DNA from: Tridacna crocea
Lineage: Eukaryota; Mollusca; Bivalvia; Cardiida; Cardiidae
Assembly (NCBI GenBank): GCA_943736015.1
Contig: OX031065.1
Coordinates: forward strand, 42,608,427-42,672,426
Direction: 5' to 3'
Length of the DNA: 64,000 bases
Under the pieces are notes generated by a model, which searched no databases, had not been told where the DNA came from, and saw only the letters and a program-made list of their open reading frames with translations. The number at the start of each line of letters is the position of its first letter. Within the stretch, counting starts at the first letter, position 1. Position numbers and translations under genes: made by a program. Below are positions 1-9,605 of this stretch, in pieces.

Positions 1-72
1 CATGATTTTTGACCAGCACCATTGACAAGGATCAAACCTGGATTTTCTGATGACAAATCCAAAAACTGAATA

Positions 73-331
73 GCTTGCAACATGCGAAAAGGGACTTTCT
101 GAAATTAGCGTAAAGTGTTGGCTCAGATCAGACTGCACATTCGGCACAGGCTTATCTGAGACACCTCTTTCTGTTTGTGTGTGATTTTCTTTCTTCAAGG
201 AGGCCAACTGGAGGACAAAATCTAATATGATGTAAAGTGTTGTCTCGGATTAGCCTGCACTGACTGAGCAGGCTGATCTGAGATGACACTTTTGCAAATC
301 TCCATATGACCTTTTTCAGGTGTTCCAAGCC
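73..331. repeat. R3 twin-hairpin element, diverged copy
   Basis: Two GC-rich inverted repeats sit in tandem, each flanked by a 'gtaaagtgt' type motif. The outer ends are gcttgcaacatgcgaaaagg and its approximate complement ending ttccaagc. It matches the cleaner copies at 1099 and 47616 but is well diverged, so it is an old copy. Confidence 0.7.
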
Positions 332-544
332 AAAGGAGGATTGCCTCCTACCAAGACGTCCTTATTAGTTTTATGCATTATCAGACAGGGCTGTTTAGAA
401 ATATCATACTGACAATGCAGAATGACCTTTCATTTTCATTGAGAGGAAGATCATTTTCCTGCAATGGTTATATATAGCTTTCCCTTATAAAAGATGATTT
501 AACTCTTTCATACAACAAAATGCATGCATAATTTATGTCTATTC

Positions 545-1016
545 AAAAACTAGCTCACCAGGCCAAATCTTAGACAAACCTTGCGTATGCTGTAAAGGCC
601 ACATTTTCAGTCCAATACTCTTGAAAATTGGTCAGATTATTTTGCTTGATGATTTCTCAAATGGTTTTGAAAATGGGCTATTTTGGGTCAAAAAGTAAAC
701 CAGTTGGTAAAATCTTGAAAAAACATTGTGTACGCTTTGGAACGACATTTAAGGTAGTAGACCCCTAATACCTCTAGTGATGCATTGCATAAAGTTTTCT
801 TGATAGTTGATAAATACGGATTTATACAGGTATAATACTTTTGCACATTTTTAACCGACCAGAAATTTCTTTATGCCTATCTTGAAATTACTTGTAGATA
901 CTTTTGTTAGTTTCCAGAAAAGGGAGGTAATTTTACGGGTCTAGATTGTTAAGATGGATCATGTTTGGTCGAAAGGCTCAGGTGAGTGACTTGAGGGCCA
1001 TCGTGGCCCTCTTGTT
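545..1016. repeat. Helentron/pearl-like repeat with short tandem core and 3' hairpin
   Basis: Two diverged units of about 147 bp (starting near 549 and 696; both have a 'ccag..ggt/ccaaatctt' core) are followed by a unique part. The element ends in a short hairpin, gagggccatcgtggccctc, then cttgtttt. A terminal GC hairpin of this kind is typical of Helitron/Helentron-derived non-autonomous elements; that assignment is by architecture only. It is interrupted by R13 at 752-937. Confidence 0.45.
752..937 (+). repeat. R13 dispersed repeat, truncated copy
   Basis: This block of about 185 bp, from ttaaggtagtagacccctaa to gggaggtaattt, reappears reverse-complemented at about 59512-59695 with high similarity. 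There the repeat continues for roughly 200 bp more, so this copy is truncated on its right. No coding potential is visible. Confidence 0.65.
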
Positions 1017-1098
1017 TTCCCCAAGTCTTTCCATCTATTGCCAAGTCAAAGGAAGTATTTGAAGATCAGCCCATGCTTTCAGTTACACAGTACTATAT

Positions 1099-1359
1099 GG
1101 AGTGCAACACACGAAAAGGTGCATTCGGACATTTGCGTAAAGTGTCCTCCCGGATTAGCCTGCGCAGTCCGCGCAGGCTAATCCGAGACGGCACTTTACG
1201 ACTACATTAGATATTGTGCTACAGTAGACTTGCATAAAACAGAAAATCACATAAAATCGGAAAGTGTCGTTTCGGATTAGTCTGTGCGGACTAAACACGC
1301 TGATCAGAAACGACATTTTACGCAAATGTCAGAATGACCCTTTTCGTGTGTTGCAAGCC
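1099..1359. repeat. R3 twin-hairpin element, good copy
   Basis: The ends are tgcaacacacgaaaaggtgc and the complement ending gtgtgttgcaagcc. Inside are two hairpins: agcctgcgcagtccgcgcag with its other arm, then a second, looser one. ATAT lies directly on both sides (1095-1098, 1360-1363), as in the copy at 13138, suggesting a 4-bp target duplication. Confidence 0.8.
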
Positions 1360-1608
1360 ATATTCTTTCTGCGTTTTTCTCTTGGTTATGGGTTAGGGTT
1401 CATCTTCATAAACCGTTGTTTGGAACATTCTTATTCTCATGCGAAAAAATCGTCTAGGTTTAGAAAGTAACTCCATTTCTAGTTGTTAAATCATTTAGCC
1501 AGTCAGCTTCTTTGTTACTTTCTAAATCTAGAATACCATAAGACTTAAGAATTCAATTTAGATTGATTGATAAATACAGGCCCTAAGGTGCACAAAGAAA
1601 TTTAGCTT

Positions 1609-1837
1609 TTAACACTACCAAACAAAATTTTAGACTAGTCGAAACTGAAAACGTTAGCTGATGACAAAATGAATATGGCAAAAGAATTGAAATTTGTTTT
1701 AGGAAGAGAAGAAAACATGGTGTGAAAAGGAGAAAATGCTGGTTACGAGCATTTTCTCCTTTTCCCACAATGTTTTCAAAAGGCTTCTTTCACATGGGGT
1801 GTTAAAAGTCGGGATTGTGCGGTAAAGGGTTGATTAA
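1609..1837 (+). repeat. R1 hairpin MITE
   Basis: R1 copy with its left end at TTAA and the central hairpin around 1722-1770 (gttacgagc centre, one arm slightly altered). The right end is degraded (gggttgattaa). The next R1 copy starts in the same few bases, so the two abut. Confidence 0.8.
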
Positions 1838-2050
1838 ACAAACCACATAAATTTTACACTTTTTGAAATTGTAAGCATTTGCTGACAAGGAAAGTGACTA
1901 AAAAAGTGCAAAGTTTGTCATTGATATGGAAGAGAGCATTGTGGAAAAAGAAAATGCTAGGTACCTGCATTTTCTCCTTTTTCCACCAAGTTTTCAAAGG
2001 TTTCTTTCCAAGGGTCATTAAAATCTGGGATTGTAGTGTAAAAGGTCAAA
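1834..2050 (+). repeat. R1 hairpin MITE, old copy
   Basis: Strongly diverged R1: 'tttgctgacaa' and 'gtgactaaaa' in the left arm, a hairpin with several mismatches (ggaaaaagaaaatgctaggt), and a right end with 'gggattgtagtgtaaa'. It lies just upstream of the first visible CLPTM1L exon. Confidence 0.65.
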
Positions 2051-2175
2051 GGGATACATAGCCTTCAATGTTTTCCCATAAAATGGATATGACTTCATTT
2101 TGATTTTAAATGCTATTTATCATTTTCTTTTCACAAATTTGTTCAAGATTGCTTCACAGTATTTCTTGTTTTCAG

Positions 2176-2220
2176 CTCAAGTCTGTTGCTCATCTCCCAT
2201 GGAAGGCTTTTATGTACAAG
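2176..2220 (+). CDS. CLPTM1L: CLPTM1L homologue, third-last coding exon
   Basis: This 45-bp exon, bounded by a tttcag acceptor and a gtaaga donor, reads LKSVAHLPWKAFMYK in frame with the next exon. The heptapeptide KSVAHLPW is a hallmark of the CLPTM1/CLPTM1L family of multi-pass ER membrane proteins. CLPTM1L is reported as a lipid scramblase acting on glucosaminyl-phosphatidylinositol in GPI-anchor synthesis in the ER (family knowledge, not visible here). The residue pattern of the following exon fits CLPTM1L better than CLPTM1. I found no earlier exon in 1-2175, so the bulk of the gene lies upstream of the window. The whole stretch is continuous with exons at 3184 and 4798. Confidence 0.88.
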
Positions 2221-2420
2221 GTAAGAGATTTCTTTTTTGCACCCTTCAAAAATGAAGGGAGGTGTATTACTTTGCAGTATGTTGATTTATCCAGTCGTTT
2301 CCAGATAAGAATCTAGTTGATATAGGTTCTTCAAACTTGATATAGGTAACATGACACCTATTGCTTATAAGGGCAACAGAACAGGCTTGGCTTTATTGAA
2401 AGGTCATTGAAATCACTTTA

Positions 2421-2622
2421 TTAACGCTTTAGCACACAATGATGACTGAAAACATTGTGGGAAGAGGAGAAAATGCTGGTAACCAGCATTGTCTCTGTTT
2501 CCCACAAAGTTTTCTACCCTATCACAGCGAAAACACAGCATTGGAGCCACTTTGAAATTGTGCTTTGTAAATACTTTCAATTTCGAAATGTCTTAAGATT
2601 TTGCTGTGTGGTAAGGGGTTAA
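2421..2622 (-). repeat. R1 hairpin MITE in CLPTM1L intron
   Basis: TTAA at both ends (2421-2424, 2619-2622). The hairpin centre is gtaacc. The segment between the right end and the hairpin is shortened (cacaatgatgactgaaaacattg), so the copy is about 25 bp short. Confidence 0.82.
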
Positions 2623-2746
2623 TGTGATAATTCAATTGAGTACTAAAAAACAAGATACAGTAATGTTTGGAGATTTTACCATTAGAACGGTGAAATATTC
2701 ATTATTTTGGTATGCTTCTGACTTACTTGTGTAAGGGTCTATGTAT

Positions 2747-2975
2747 TCAACTTCATTGCAAATGACAAAATTTTGGACGGAATCAAATTCAAAACATTTA
2801 AATGTACTTACCAAAATTAATGGAGCTCAAATGATAATTTCTGTCTTTGATAGGGCAGAAAAGATTGTAGGAAAAGGAGAAAATTCTGGTTGCTAGCACT
2901 TTTTCTTTCTCACAATTTTTTCAAAAGGCTTCTTCTTCATGGTCATAAAAAGTTGGGATTGTCTTGTAATGTGTT
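2747..2975 (+). repeat. R1 hairpin MITE, degraded
   Basis: The left part reads aacttcattgcaaatgacaa, then attttggacgg. The hairpin is badly mismatched (ttctggttgctagcac). The right part (aaaaagttgggattgtcttg) still matches. It has no clean TTAA ends and is old. It lies in the same intron as the 2421 copy. Confidence 0.6.
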
Positions 2976-3183
2976 TAGATAGACTGATACATAAATACCA
3001 TAAAACTATTAGGTACTACAGCAAACCAAGATCAGATGGCACTGAGGAGCAATGTCTCTATTTGTCACACTGTTTTCAATAGCTCCCTTCTTGGCAGGTA
3101 TCCAAAATAGTCTGCTAGAGACACAAAGGAAGATTTTACTTTTGTATGTGGTGAAAAAGAAGTTTTTATCATTTTCATTTCAG

Positions 3184-3299
3184 GCTTTTAACACGTTTAT
3201 TGATGACATATTTGCATTCATCATTACTATGCCAACAGCCCACCGACTGGCCTGTTTCCGAGACGATTTGGTTTTCCTTGTGTACTTGTACCAAAGATG
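3184..3299 (+). CDS. CLPTM1L: CLPTM1L homologue, penultimate coding exon
   Basis: The exon runs from a ttttcatttcag acceptor to a gtaaat donor and begins AFNTFIDDIFAFIITMPT, then AHRLACFRDD and VFLVYLYQR. This is the best conserved C-terminal block of CLPTM1L. The exon ends after two bases of a Trp codon (TG), which the next exon completes with G, so the reading frame is phase-checked across the junction. The run FIDDIFAFIITM followed by RLACFRDD and the FLVYLYQRW membrane-proximal stretch are diagnostic. The intron behind it (3300-4797) holds a SINE, R2, R12 and two R1 copies. Confidence 0.95.
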
Positions 3300-3418
3300 G
3301 TAAATGCTACTCCTATTTTCTTTTAGCTATATGGGCCAATAGCCAGGGCCTGTTTTCGCCATCCATTTTCAATTTCAGTCCTAGTTCAATTTTAGTTTAA
3401 ACATATTTATTTTACATC

Positions 3419-3605
3419 GATTGAGAAACAAGTTCTTACAACTTATACAAATCTCTCTTGATTCTGCTTCCTGGGAACTACAGCAGTACTCGCGCCGAAT
3501 GTGTGGGCCAATGAAAAATCCCAAAGTTGACACCCGCTCCCAGGTATCGAACTCAGGACCCTTAGTTTATGAGGCTGACGCTCTACCTCACGACCACGGA
3601 CTCCA
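3419..3605 (-). repeat. tRNA-derived SINE (type A)
   Basis: On the - strand the head reads gagtccgtggtcgtgaggta, with an A-box-like TGGTCGTGAGG and, about 40 nt on, a B-box-like GAGTTCGATACC. That is RNA polymerase III promoter spacing as in a tRNA. The body then runs to gttgtaagaacttgtttctc. A second copy lies at 15848. It lacks a foldable anticodon arm and 3' half, so it is a SINE and not a tRNA gene. Confidence 0.75.
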
Positions 3606-3722
3606 CAGTTCAATTTTAGATTCAGAAAGTAACACAACTTTGGAATGGTGGAACCATTTGGTTTGGCCAATCAGAAGTTGTGCCACTTTTAAATCTAAAA
3701 GATAAGAATATTCCGAAGAATG
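3605..3722. repeat. R2 fragment
   Basis: Central part of R2: agtaacacaactt, then 'accatttggtttggccaatcagaagttgtg' split over the palindrome centre, then taagaatattccgaagaatg. Both outer ends are missing. Confidence 0.55.
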
Positions 3723-4040
3723 ATTTGAAAACACAGACCCATAAACAAATGTATCTGAGGGTATACTGGTATCAGCCTGTCTGTCTGTGTGTCGGTCCAT
3801 CTGTGTACAAAATAATGTCAAAGTGCTGTGAGGGTATAAAGTCCATTCAGTGACAGCTCTAGTTTAATAAGTTGTGTTTTCAGTTCAGCTTAACATGAAA
3901 TTTAAAAACGGTTATGAAGAATGATGCTTGCATGCATTAGCTTCAATCCTTTTAATCATATGAAAAACCTTGTAACTGCTTTGAAAGAGGTCTATGAAAC
4001 AAATTATTTCTCTTTGATATGGTGTGTTTTATAGAGTGAA

Positions 4041-4195
4041 TCAGCCTTTTTACCTGAGAATCATGACTTTCAACAGTCCTAGGAAAGGAAGGTTTTGAAA
4101 ACATTGTCAGAAAAGGAGAAAATGCTGGTAACCAGTATTTTCGTCTTTTCCCACCATGTTTTCTACCCTAAAAAAAACAATTTCCACACTTTCAA
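4041..4195 (-). repeat. R1 fragment
   Basis: Right-end remnant (tttacctgagaatcatgact), then the hairpin with gtaacc centre and a partly mutated arm. It breaks off in the left half after ccctaaaaaaaacaattt. Confidence 0.6.
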
Positions 4196-4268
4196 CTATG
4201 AGTCACATCCCCAAGATGAAAGCATATGCAGGTAACAAAAGAGATATGACTCGGATGCATTTTCAATG

Positions 4269-4540
4269 CATGTCATATTCTTAAAAAATTCAACCTGTCA
4301 GCTATGACACATAACTGATCCCATATGCTAAGGAAAAGTAGAGCTTACACTGAAGCTATTATCCAAGCCTGTTGGAGCTGTTTTGATAAATTGCTGGTGC
4401 ATAGGTTACATGCAAGCAGATTGTAGCTGAATGAGTTGCCCCAGGTGAGTGAATGTTTGTACTAGTTTGAAAAGTGGTCCGGTTCAGTATCCAGAATGCC
4501 AGCTGTGTATCTGTAGAATGCAATCTAGTGGGAGATGATG
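4269..4540 (+). repeat. R12 dispersed repeat
   Basis: Shares tgtcatattctt...ctatgac, agctgaatgag, gtccggtt..gtatccagaatg and gggagatgatg with 63253-63603, in the same orientation. This copy lies in the last CLPTM1L intron. No open frame of note. Confidence 0.6.
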
Positions 4541-4557
4541 TTAATTGATGAGACTTG

Positions 4558-4762
4558 TCACAATTCTTTACCAAACAGAGAATTTTAGACCTGTCCAATT
4601 TAAAACATTTGCCGACTACAAATTAAACATTACTAAAAAACTTTACCTTGGAAGAGTAGAAAACACTGTGGAAAAAGAAGAAAATGCTGGTTACCAGCAT
4701 TTGCTCCATGAATGTTTTCAAAAGCTTTTGTTCAGTGTCATCAAAACATGGGATTCTTTGAA
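4558..4762 (+). repeat. R1 hairpin MITE at end of last CLPTM1L intron
   Basis: The left end (tctttaccaaac) and hairpin (gttacc centre) are recognisable. The right stem arm is truncated after 'agcatttgctcc' and the right end is degraded. It stops about 35 bp before the final CLPTM1L exon. Confidence 0.7.
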
Positions 4763-4797
4763 AAAAAATTGAAGATTTGACTGGATATTTTTTTCAG

Positions 4798-4882
4798 GCT
4801 ATACCCTGTAGACAAGACAAGGGTGAATGAATATGGGCAATCTTTTAAAGAGACGGACCAGAAAAAACCCAAAACAGAATAG
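4798..4882 (+). CDS. CLPTM1L: CLPTM1L homologue, last coding exon with stop
   Basis: After a T-rich acceptor (tttttttcag) the exon completes the Trp codon begun at 3298 and reads LYPVDKTRVNEYGQSF, then a charged lysine-rich tail KETDQKKPKTE and TAG at 4880-4882. LYPVDK.RVNE.G is the conserved end of CLPTM1L proteins, while the short hydrophilic tail varies between species. The stop is followed within 50 bp by a fold-back transposable element, so the 3' untranslated region either is very short or runs into it. No single poly(A) signal can be assigned. Confidence 0.93.
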
Positions 4883-4932
4883 AAATCCAAGTTTTTGTAT
4901 CATTGAGTGTTTTGTATACTTATTACCTCCTG

Positions 4933-5905
4933 GGGTGTAGGTGAAAAGCTCACCAGGTGAAAAGCCCACTAGGTAAAAAGCCCACCGGACAAAAGCCCAC
5001 TAGTGAAAAGCCCACTACTCTAAAATGAAAAGTGGACAAAAGCCCACCAGTACTGTAAAATGAATGTATCTTATGTTCATATGAATTTATAATTATCTAT
5101 TTTGTTTGTGCAATATTGTATGCATGTAATGGTTTTGAAATATTGACTTTATTAATCATCTTCGTGAGTGATAAGTGAATTCAATCACAAATGGTATCAT
5201 AAAACTAATATATTTAATATTAAAAGGGTTATGTTATTTGTTTTAACTCATTACCAAATGACAATATTTTAGGTTTGTCCAAATCGAAAGTATTTGCAGA
5301 GGACAAAATAAAAGCGACTGAAAATTTGAAATTGTGTTGTGAAGGGTAGAAAACATTGTGGGAAAAGGAGAAAATGCTGGTTACCAGCATTTTCTCCTTT
5401 TCACACAATGTTTTCTAAAGGCTTCTTTCTTAGGGGCATCAAAAGTAGGGATTGTGTGGTAAAAGGTTAAACAATCTTAATGGATATGAGTTTTTCTTTT
5501 AAATATGACTTTTTATTTTGTATGCAATTTGCACATTTTATTGGTTATATGATGAAATTGAAATACTATACAAAGAAAAGAAAAAATTTAAGACAGGAGA
5601 ATGCAGTCTTAAAGGCAATTAAAGGGAAAACTGTAATTGTCCTTTTTGTTGGATTTTATTCAGAAAGGTCTCTCAATAAGAATAATTACTAATTGTTTGT
5701 ATTATTGTTTACCACTTACCAACAATTCCCAGATTGTTAAGTAATAAAAGTCTCATGGTGTTATTTTTCTTGTTAATAAATACAGTCATTATAGGAATGG
5801 GCTTTTCACCTTGTGGGGTTTTACCTAGTGGGTTTTTCAGCTTGTGGGCTTTTGTCCAGTGGGCTTTTCATCTAGTAGGCTTTTCACGGCTTTTGTCTGT
5901 ACCCG
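4933..5905. mobile_element. Fold-back element FB1 (sub-repeated inverted ends, 9-bp duplication)
   Basis: The inverted ends begin GGGTGTAGGTGAAAAGC and, from the other side, GGGTACAGACAAAAGCC. Each end (about 100 bp) is itself built of degenerate direct repeats of a roughly 13-14-bp motif, (g/t)(g)aaaagcccac(t/c)ag. TACCTCCTG flanks both sides (4924-4932 and 5906-5914), a perfect 9-bp target duplication, which is typical of Mutator-like transposons. The interior has no transposase frame, so it is non-autonomous. An R1 copy (5243-5470) inserted inside it later. Confidence 0.82.
5243..5470 (+). repeat. R1 hairpin MITE nested in FB1
   Basis: Complete, with TTAA at both ends, a 228-bp body and a near-perfect hairpin (gttacc centre; one arm has tcacac for cccac). 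It lies wholly inside FB1, so it is younger than FB1. Confidence 0.9.
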
Positions 5906-6261
5906 TACCTCCTGATATATTAGTGCATAGGTTTACATTGAAATCATCCTTGGAATAGATGGAAATTCATATGAATATGCTTTAAACCATATTTTATTGC
6001 ATAATATGGATCCTATTTATCTAAATTGAGTGTTCCTGTTGGTAGAGTGGTCCTTTGGCATGCAAACATTTTATGCTTGATGTAAAGTTTGGACACTGAG
6101 CAACCTGCAGGGATTACACAGGCTGTGTTATGTCCATACTTTTTAGAGGAGCACTTAATCATGTTTTCAGAGAGTTTTACACATATGCTTGTTGTCAACT
6201 AGTTTTTGCAATGCTCTGGAAAAAGGGGGCATGATACCATGTAAGCCTTTACATGATTACA

Positions 6262-6479
6262 GGGTCCATATTCACCAATCATTCTTAAGAATGTTCTTTG
6301 TCTTAATCTTCAAGACTTTCTGGCTGTGAAAGTAACAAAACTTCTGATTGGCTAAACCATTTTTGATTGGCTTAACTAAATGGTTTAGCCATTCAGAAGT
6401 TTTGCTACTTTCACATTGACGAAATCTTGAAGAATAAGACTAAGAATGTTCTTGAGAATGGTTGGTGAGTACAGACCCT
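6262..6479. repeat. R2 palindromic MITE
   Basis: The ends are gggtccatattcaccaatca and the inverse attggttggtgagtacagaccct, with the inner pair ttctgattggctaaaccatt / tggtttagccattcagaag. A 20-bp insertion at the centre repeats 'gattggctt'. The palindrome covers most of the element. Confidence 0.8.
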
Positions 6480-6515
6480 GATGAATAATTTTTTTTTTAT
6501 TGTTTTATTCTTACA

Positions 6516-6631
6516 AAGCATCTGAATCATGAGGTATACTGGTCCTGTGACATTCAGAAAATTTAAAGTGCAAAGTTTTGCCCCTGTCAGTCTGCATGGA
6601 CTGTGCAGGTTGATATGCATCAATACTTTGC
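6516..6631. repeat. R5 hairpin repeat, diverged
   Basis: Shares 'catctgaatcatgaggtata', 'ctggtcctgtgaca' and a 'tcagtctgcatggactgtgcagg' type hairpin (decayed) with the copies at 24100 and 32384. It abuts the R1 at 6632. Confidence 0.6.
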
Positions 6632-6842
6632 TTAACCCATTCCCAAACAACAATATTTTAGACTGCATTTCCAGAGGACAAAATAAAAGTGACTGAAAAT
6701 TTGAAATTTGTTTTGTGAAGGGTAGAAAACATTGTGGGAAAAGGAGAAAATGTTACCAGCATTTTCTCTTTTCCCCACAATGTTTTCTAAAGGCTTCTTT
6801 CTCAGGGGCATCAAAAGTAGGGATTGTGTGGTAATGTGTTAA
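6632..6842 (+). repeat. R1 hairpin MITE
   Basis: TTAA-bounded. The hairpin has lost about 6 nt at its centre (aaatgttaccagcatttt), and the left segment after ttttagac is about 15 bp short. Otherwise it is close to the family form. Confidence 0.87.
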
Positions 6843-7061
6843 AGGTATTAACTCTTTACCACATGAGAAAATTTTAGACTGGTCCAAATTAATAGCATTT
6901 GCAGACGAAAAAATAAAGGTGACTGAAAAATTAAAGTTTATTTTGAGAAGGGTAGAAAACACAGTGGGAAAAGGTGAAAGTGCTGGTTATCAGCATTTTC
7001 TCCTTTTCCAACAGTGTTTTCAAAAGGCTTCTTTCTCAGGATCATTAAAAGTCGGGATTAT

Positions 7062-8932
7062 GAGGCCAAATTACAAAGTATAAGAAATAGCATTTCACAT
7101 TGGAAAAAACGAAAATTAACTCCTATTGGTAAAATAATTGTGGTCAAAAGTATCTTAGTGCCAATTCTCACACATTTGTTTATTTCTTTACCGTGGCCGA
7201 CCAATGAATTTTTAGAAAAAAATACATGACATTCTTTATAAATTTGTATGGGATGGCCCAGCTAAAATAAAACATTCAGTGATGATCAAAGATTATGTGG
7301 AGGGGGGATTAAAGATGATAGATACTAAGAATTTTAATACAACTATGAAATTAAAATGGATGAAGAAAATAGTTGCCAACAGTAAAAATGATTGTTACAA
7401 ATTTATAACCAACATATTTGATCCAGAGAGTTTTTAACTTTGGTACTTTATACTGCAAAAATATTCTAGGCACAATAAAAAATGAATTTTGGATAGATGT
7501 TTTAAAATCATTCAGCTCTAAATATAAGTTTACAAAATTGTCGGAAATAATGACCATGCCTCTATTTTATAACGAGAAGATTACGATAGACTCTAAGTAT
7601 ATCTACAACGCAAACTTATACAAATGTGGATAAGATATGTTAAAGACATTTTGAGAAACGATGGATGTTTTAAAAGTTTAAATGAAATCAAAACCGTAAC
7701 CAAGAATAGAATAAATTTTTTAAACTATTATAGTATTGTAAATTCAATTAAAGCTTTCTTTTCACAGCAGGATATTCCGTTTCCAGTTACACATACAATT
7801 TTGAATGAATGTCATAATCCTTCAATTAACAATTATTTTTTTCATATAATAACTAAAAACGACAAACAAACACGTTTATAATACTCTTATAAATCAAAGC
7901 GTTGAGAATGCTGATGTGGCATTTGTCAACTATGAAACACCAACAAGTAGGATCAAATGGTCTACATATTATAATGGTTTAAACTTAGATTGGAAACAAA
8001 TTCACGGAAACGTATTCAAATACACACGAAATACTTACACCCAATGGTTACAAACAAGAAGAGTGCATCAAATTATTGCAACAAACGCCTTACTTTTTAA
8101 AATGAAGCTGATAGATACGAATTTATGTACATTTTGTGGCACAGATGTTGAAACAATCACACATTTATTTTACGAATGAAGATAGACGAAAACTTTGATA
8201 AGTAGAATCACAGAAATTATAAAAAATTTTAATCAAACTGCAAATTAACAGCTCTATTTTACTTTTGGGCTCAAACACAACAAATATTAAATTAGATATA
8301 CTTCTTTTGGAAATAAAAAAATATATATATTTTTGCAGAAATGAACTATATAAACCTTCAATAAATGGATTAAGGAACCACCTCATCACAAATTTAGATA
8401 TCTATAGAAATACTAAAATGTTTGAAAAAGGAGAAAATATCATGACTTTTGTAGAACATATCATACAAAACCTCCCATGAGCCGATTAAGATAGTCAATA
8501 ACCGAAGACAAAAACCATAGAAAACATGAAAAAAAAAAATATATTAAGAAGTAAGATTTAAAGACACAAGACTTTTCCTTTTATCCTGGTTTATTTTAGT
8601 GAGTAAACAAGCATATCAGCCCACCCATGCACACACACCCACACATACCCGCACACTTTTGCACCACATAAAAAATAAGCTTTGTTGTCGCAAATCAATC
8701 AGTATTTTGGCACATCAATTACATATTAGTTAACTTGAAATTCTGGAATGAGGAAATTGTAAAATTGGAAAACATTTTAAAATCTATTACACAGTGAAAC
8801 AATATTTGTAAACACATACTACTAACAAAATATTTACTAACAATGATATGTAAGGTATGTTGGGGGATGGCACGACCCTTACATACCGATAGACGTGGCA
8901 ATTAAAGCTTATTAAAAAAAAAAAAAAAAAAA
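7062..8932 (+). mobile_element. 5'-truncated LINE (L1/Tx1-like ORF2 3' part)
   Basis: Non-LTR retrotransposon remnant. It starts inside ORF2, carries the region behind the reverse-transcriptase core, and ends in a run of A (8913-8932). The translated pieces in order are: HWKKRKLTPIGKIIVVKS, LTHLFISLPWPTNEFLEK, YKFVWDGPAKIKHSVMIKDY then GGLKMID and LKWMKK, and a long C-terminal stretch. LTPIGK..V.KS, F.WDG..KIK and GGLKM.D are typical of the thumb-region tail of L1/Tx1-type ORF2. The frame is interrupted several times (after about 7226, near 7436, at 7631 and at about 7880), so it is dead. About 430 bp of 3' UTR follows the ORF2 stop at 8478-8480. Confidence 0.85.
7916..8480 (+). pseudogene. 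LINE ORF2 C-terminal region, broken
   Basis: 7916-8179 reads through WLQTRRVHQIIATNALLFKM to NLCTFCGTDVETITHLFYE. This is the CxxC-x8-H part of the C-terminal zinc-knuckle typical of LINE ORF2, with a TGA where the last Cys would be expected. 8265-8480 (LLEIKKYIYFCRNELYKPSI to IIQNLP) is the ORF2 C-terminus in another frame, separated by a decayed spacer. The A/T-rich codons match the rest of the LINE. Confidence 0.75.
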
Positions 8933-9069
8933 GTTGGGATTGTTTGGTAAAGATTTAAGCCCCCTTTTTAAAGAGCATGGCTCATTTTGTTTTTAACCTT
9001 TGTATTGTTATTATTGCACCTTTATTTGCTATTGTAAAAAGTTCAGATAAAAAAGTGTTCAGCCAATCT

Positions 9070-9126
9070 GAAGTTCAGTTAGTTTCAAATTGAGAAAACT
9101 TTTGTGATTAAGACTAAGAATATACT
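9070..9126. repeat. R2 fragment
   Basis: Carries aagttcagttagtttcaaat and gattaagactaagaatatac, the right half of R2. It is cut by the R1 copy that follows. Confidence 0.45.
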
Positions 9127-9364
9127 CAACCCATTACCACACAATCCCTACTTTTGACGCCCCTGAGAAAGAAGCTTTTTGAAAACACTATGGGAAAAGG
9201 AGAAAATGCTGGTTACCTGATTTTTCTCCTTTTCCCACAGTGTTTTCTACCCTTCCCAGAACAAATTTCTATTTTTTAGTCACCTTTATTTTGTCATCTG
9301 CAAATGCTTTCAATTGGGACCAGTAATTGGGACCAGTCTAAAATTTTCTCGTGTGGTAAAGAGA
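9127..9364 (-). repeat. R1 hairpin MITE with a short internal duplication
   Basis: The right end comes first (cattaccacacaatcccta). The hairpin has an asymmetric centre (gttacctgattttt). 'ttgggaccagt' in the left arm is present twice in tandem (about 9313-9338). The left end is degraded after gtggtaaagaga. Confidence 0.83.
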
Positions 9365-9424
9365 GAGGAATGTCTAGTGAATACTTGCCCAGAAGTTTTT
9401 TGCAAAAAGAAGGTTTTTTAAAGC

Positions 9425-9605
9425 AAATTGAGAAAACTTTTGAGATTAGACTAAGAATATACGTAAGAATGTTTTGCGAATACTGGCCCGGCAGTTTTTT
9501 TTGCAGAAAGAAGGCTTTTGAAAGCATTATTGCAAGACAATTTTAGAAACGTATTTGGAAATGGAAGAAAATGCTAGTAACCAGCATTTTTCCTCATTGA
9601 ACAAC
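9425..9605 (-). repeat. R2 and R1 fragments, fused
   Basis: 9425-9486 is R2-like (gattagactaagaatatacg, ending gaatactggccc). It runs straight into an R1 remnant with aaagaaggcttttgaaagca and a hairpin relic (ggaagaaaatgctagtaacc). Confidence 0.45.

Larger units (their letters stand above)
6848..8958 (+). repeat. R1 hairpin MITE split by a LINE
   Basis: The left 214 bp (TTAA at 6848-6851, hairpin with gttatc centre) and the right 28 bp (gttgggattgtttggtaaag, TTAA at 8955-8958) are one R1 copy, separated by the LINE at 7062-8932. 'aaaagtcgggatt' before the LINE and 'aaaagttgggatt' after it are the LINE's target duplication, now one mismatch apart. Confidence 0.9.

Noticed and set aside
1382-1400. 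Telomere-like ggttatgggttagggttc
   Set aside because: A single imperfect occurrence, not an array.
1-2175. Further upstream CLPTM1L exons
   Set aside because: I searched for splice-flanked frames that would lead into the LKSVAHLPW exon and found none; they must lie before the window.
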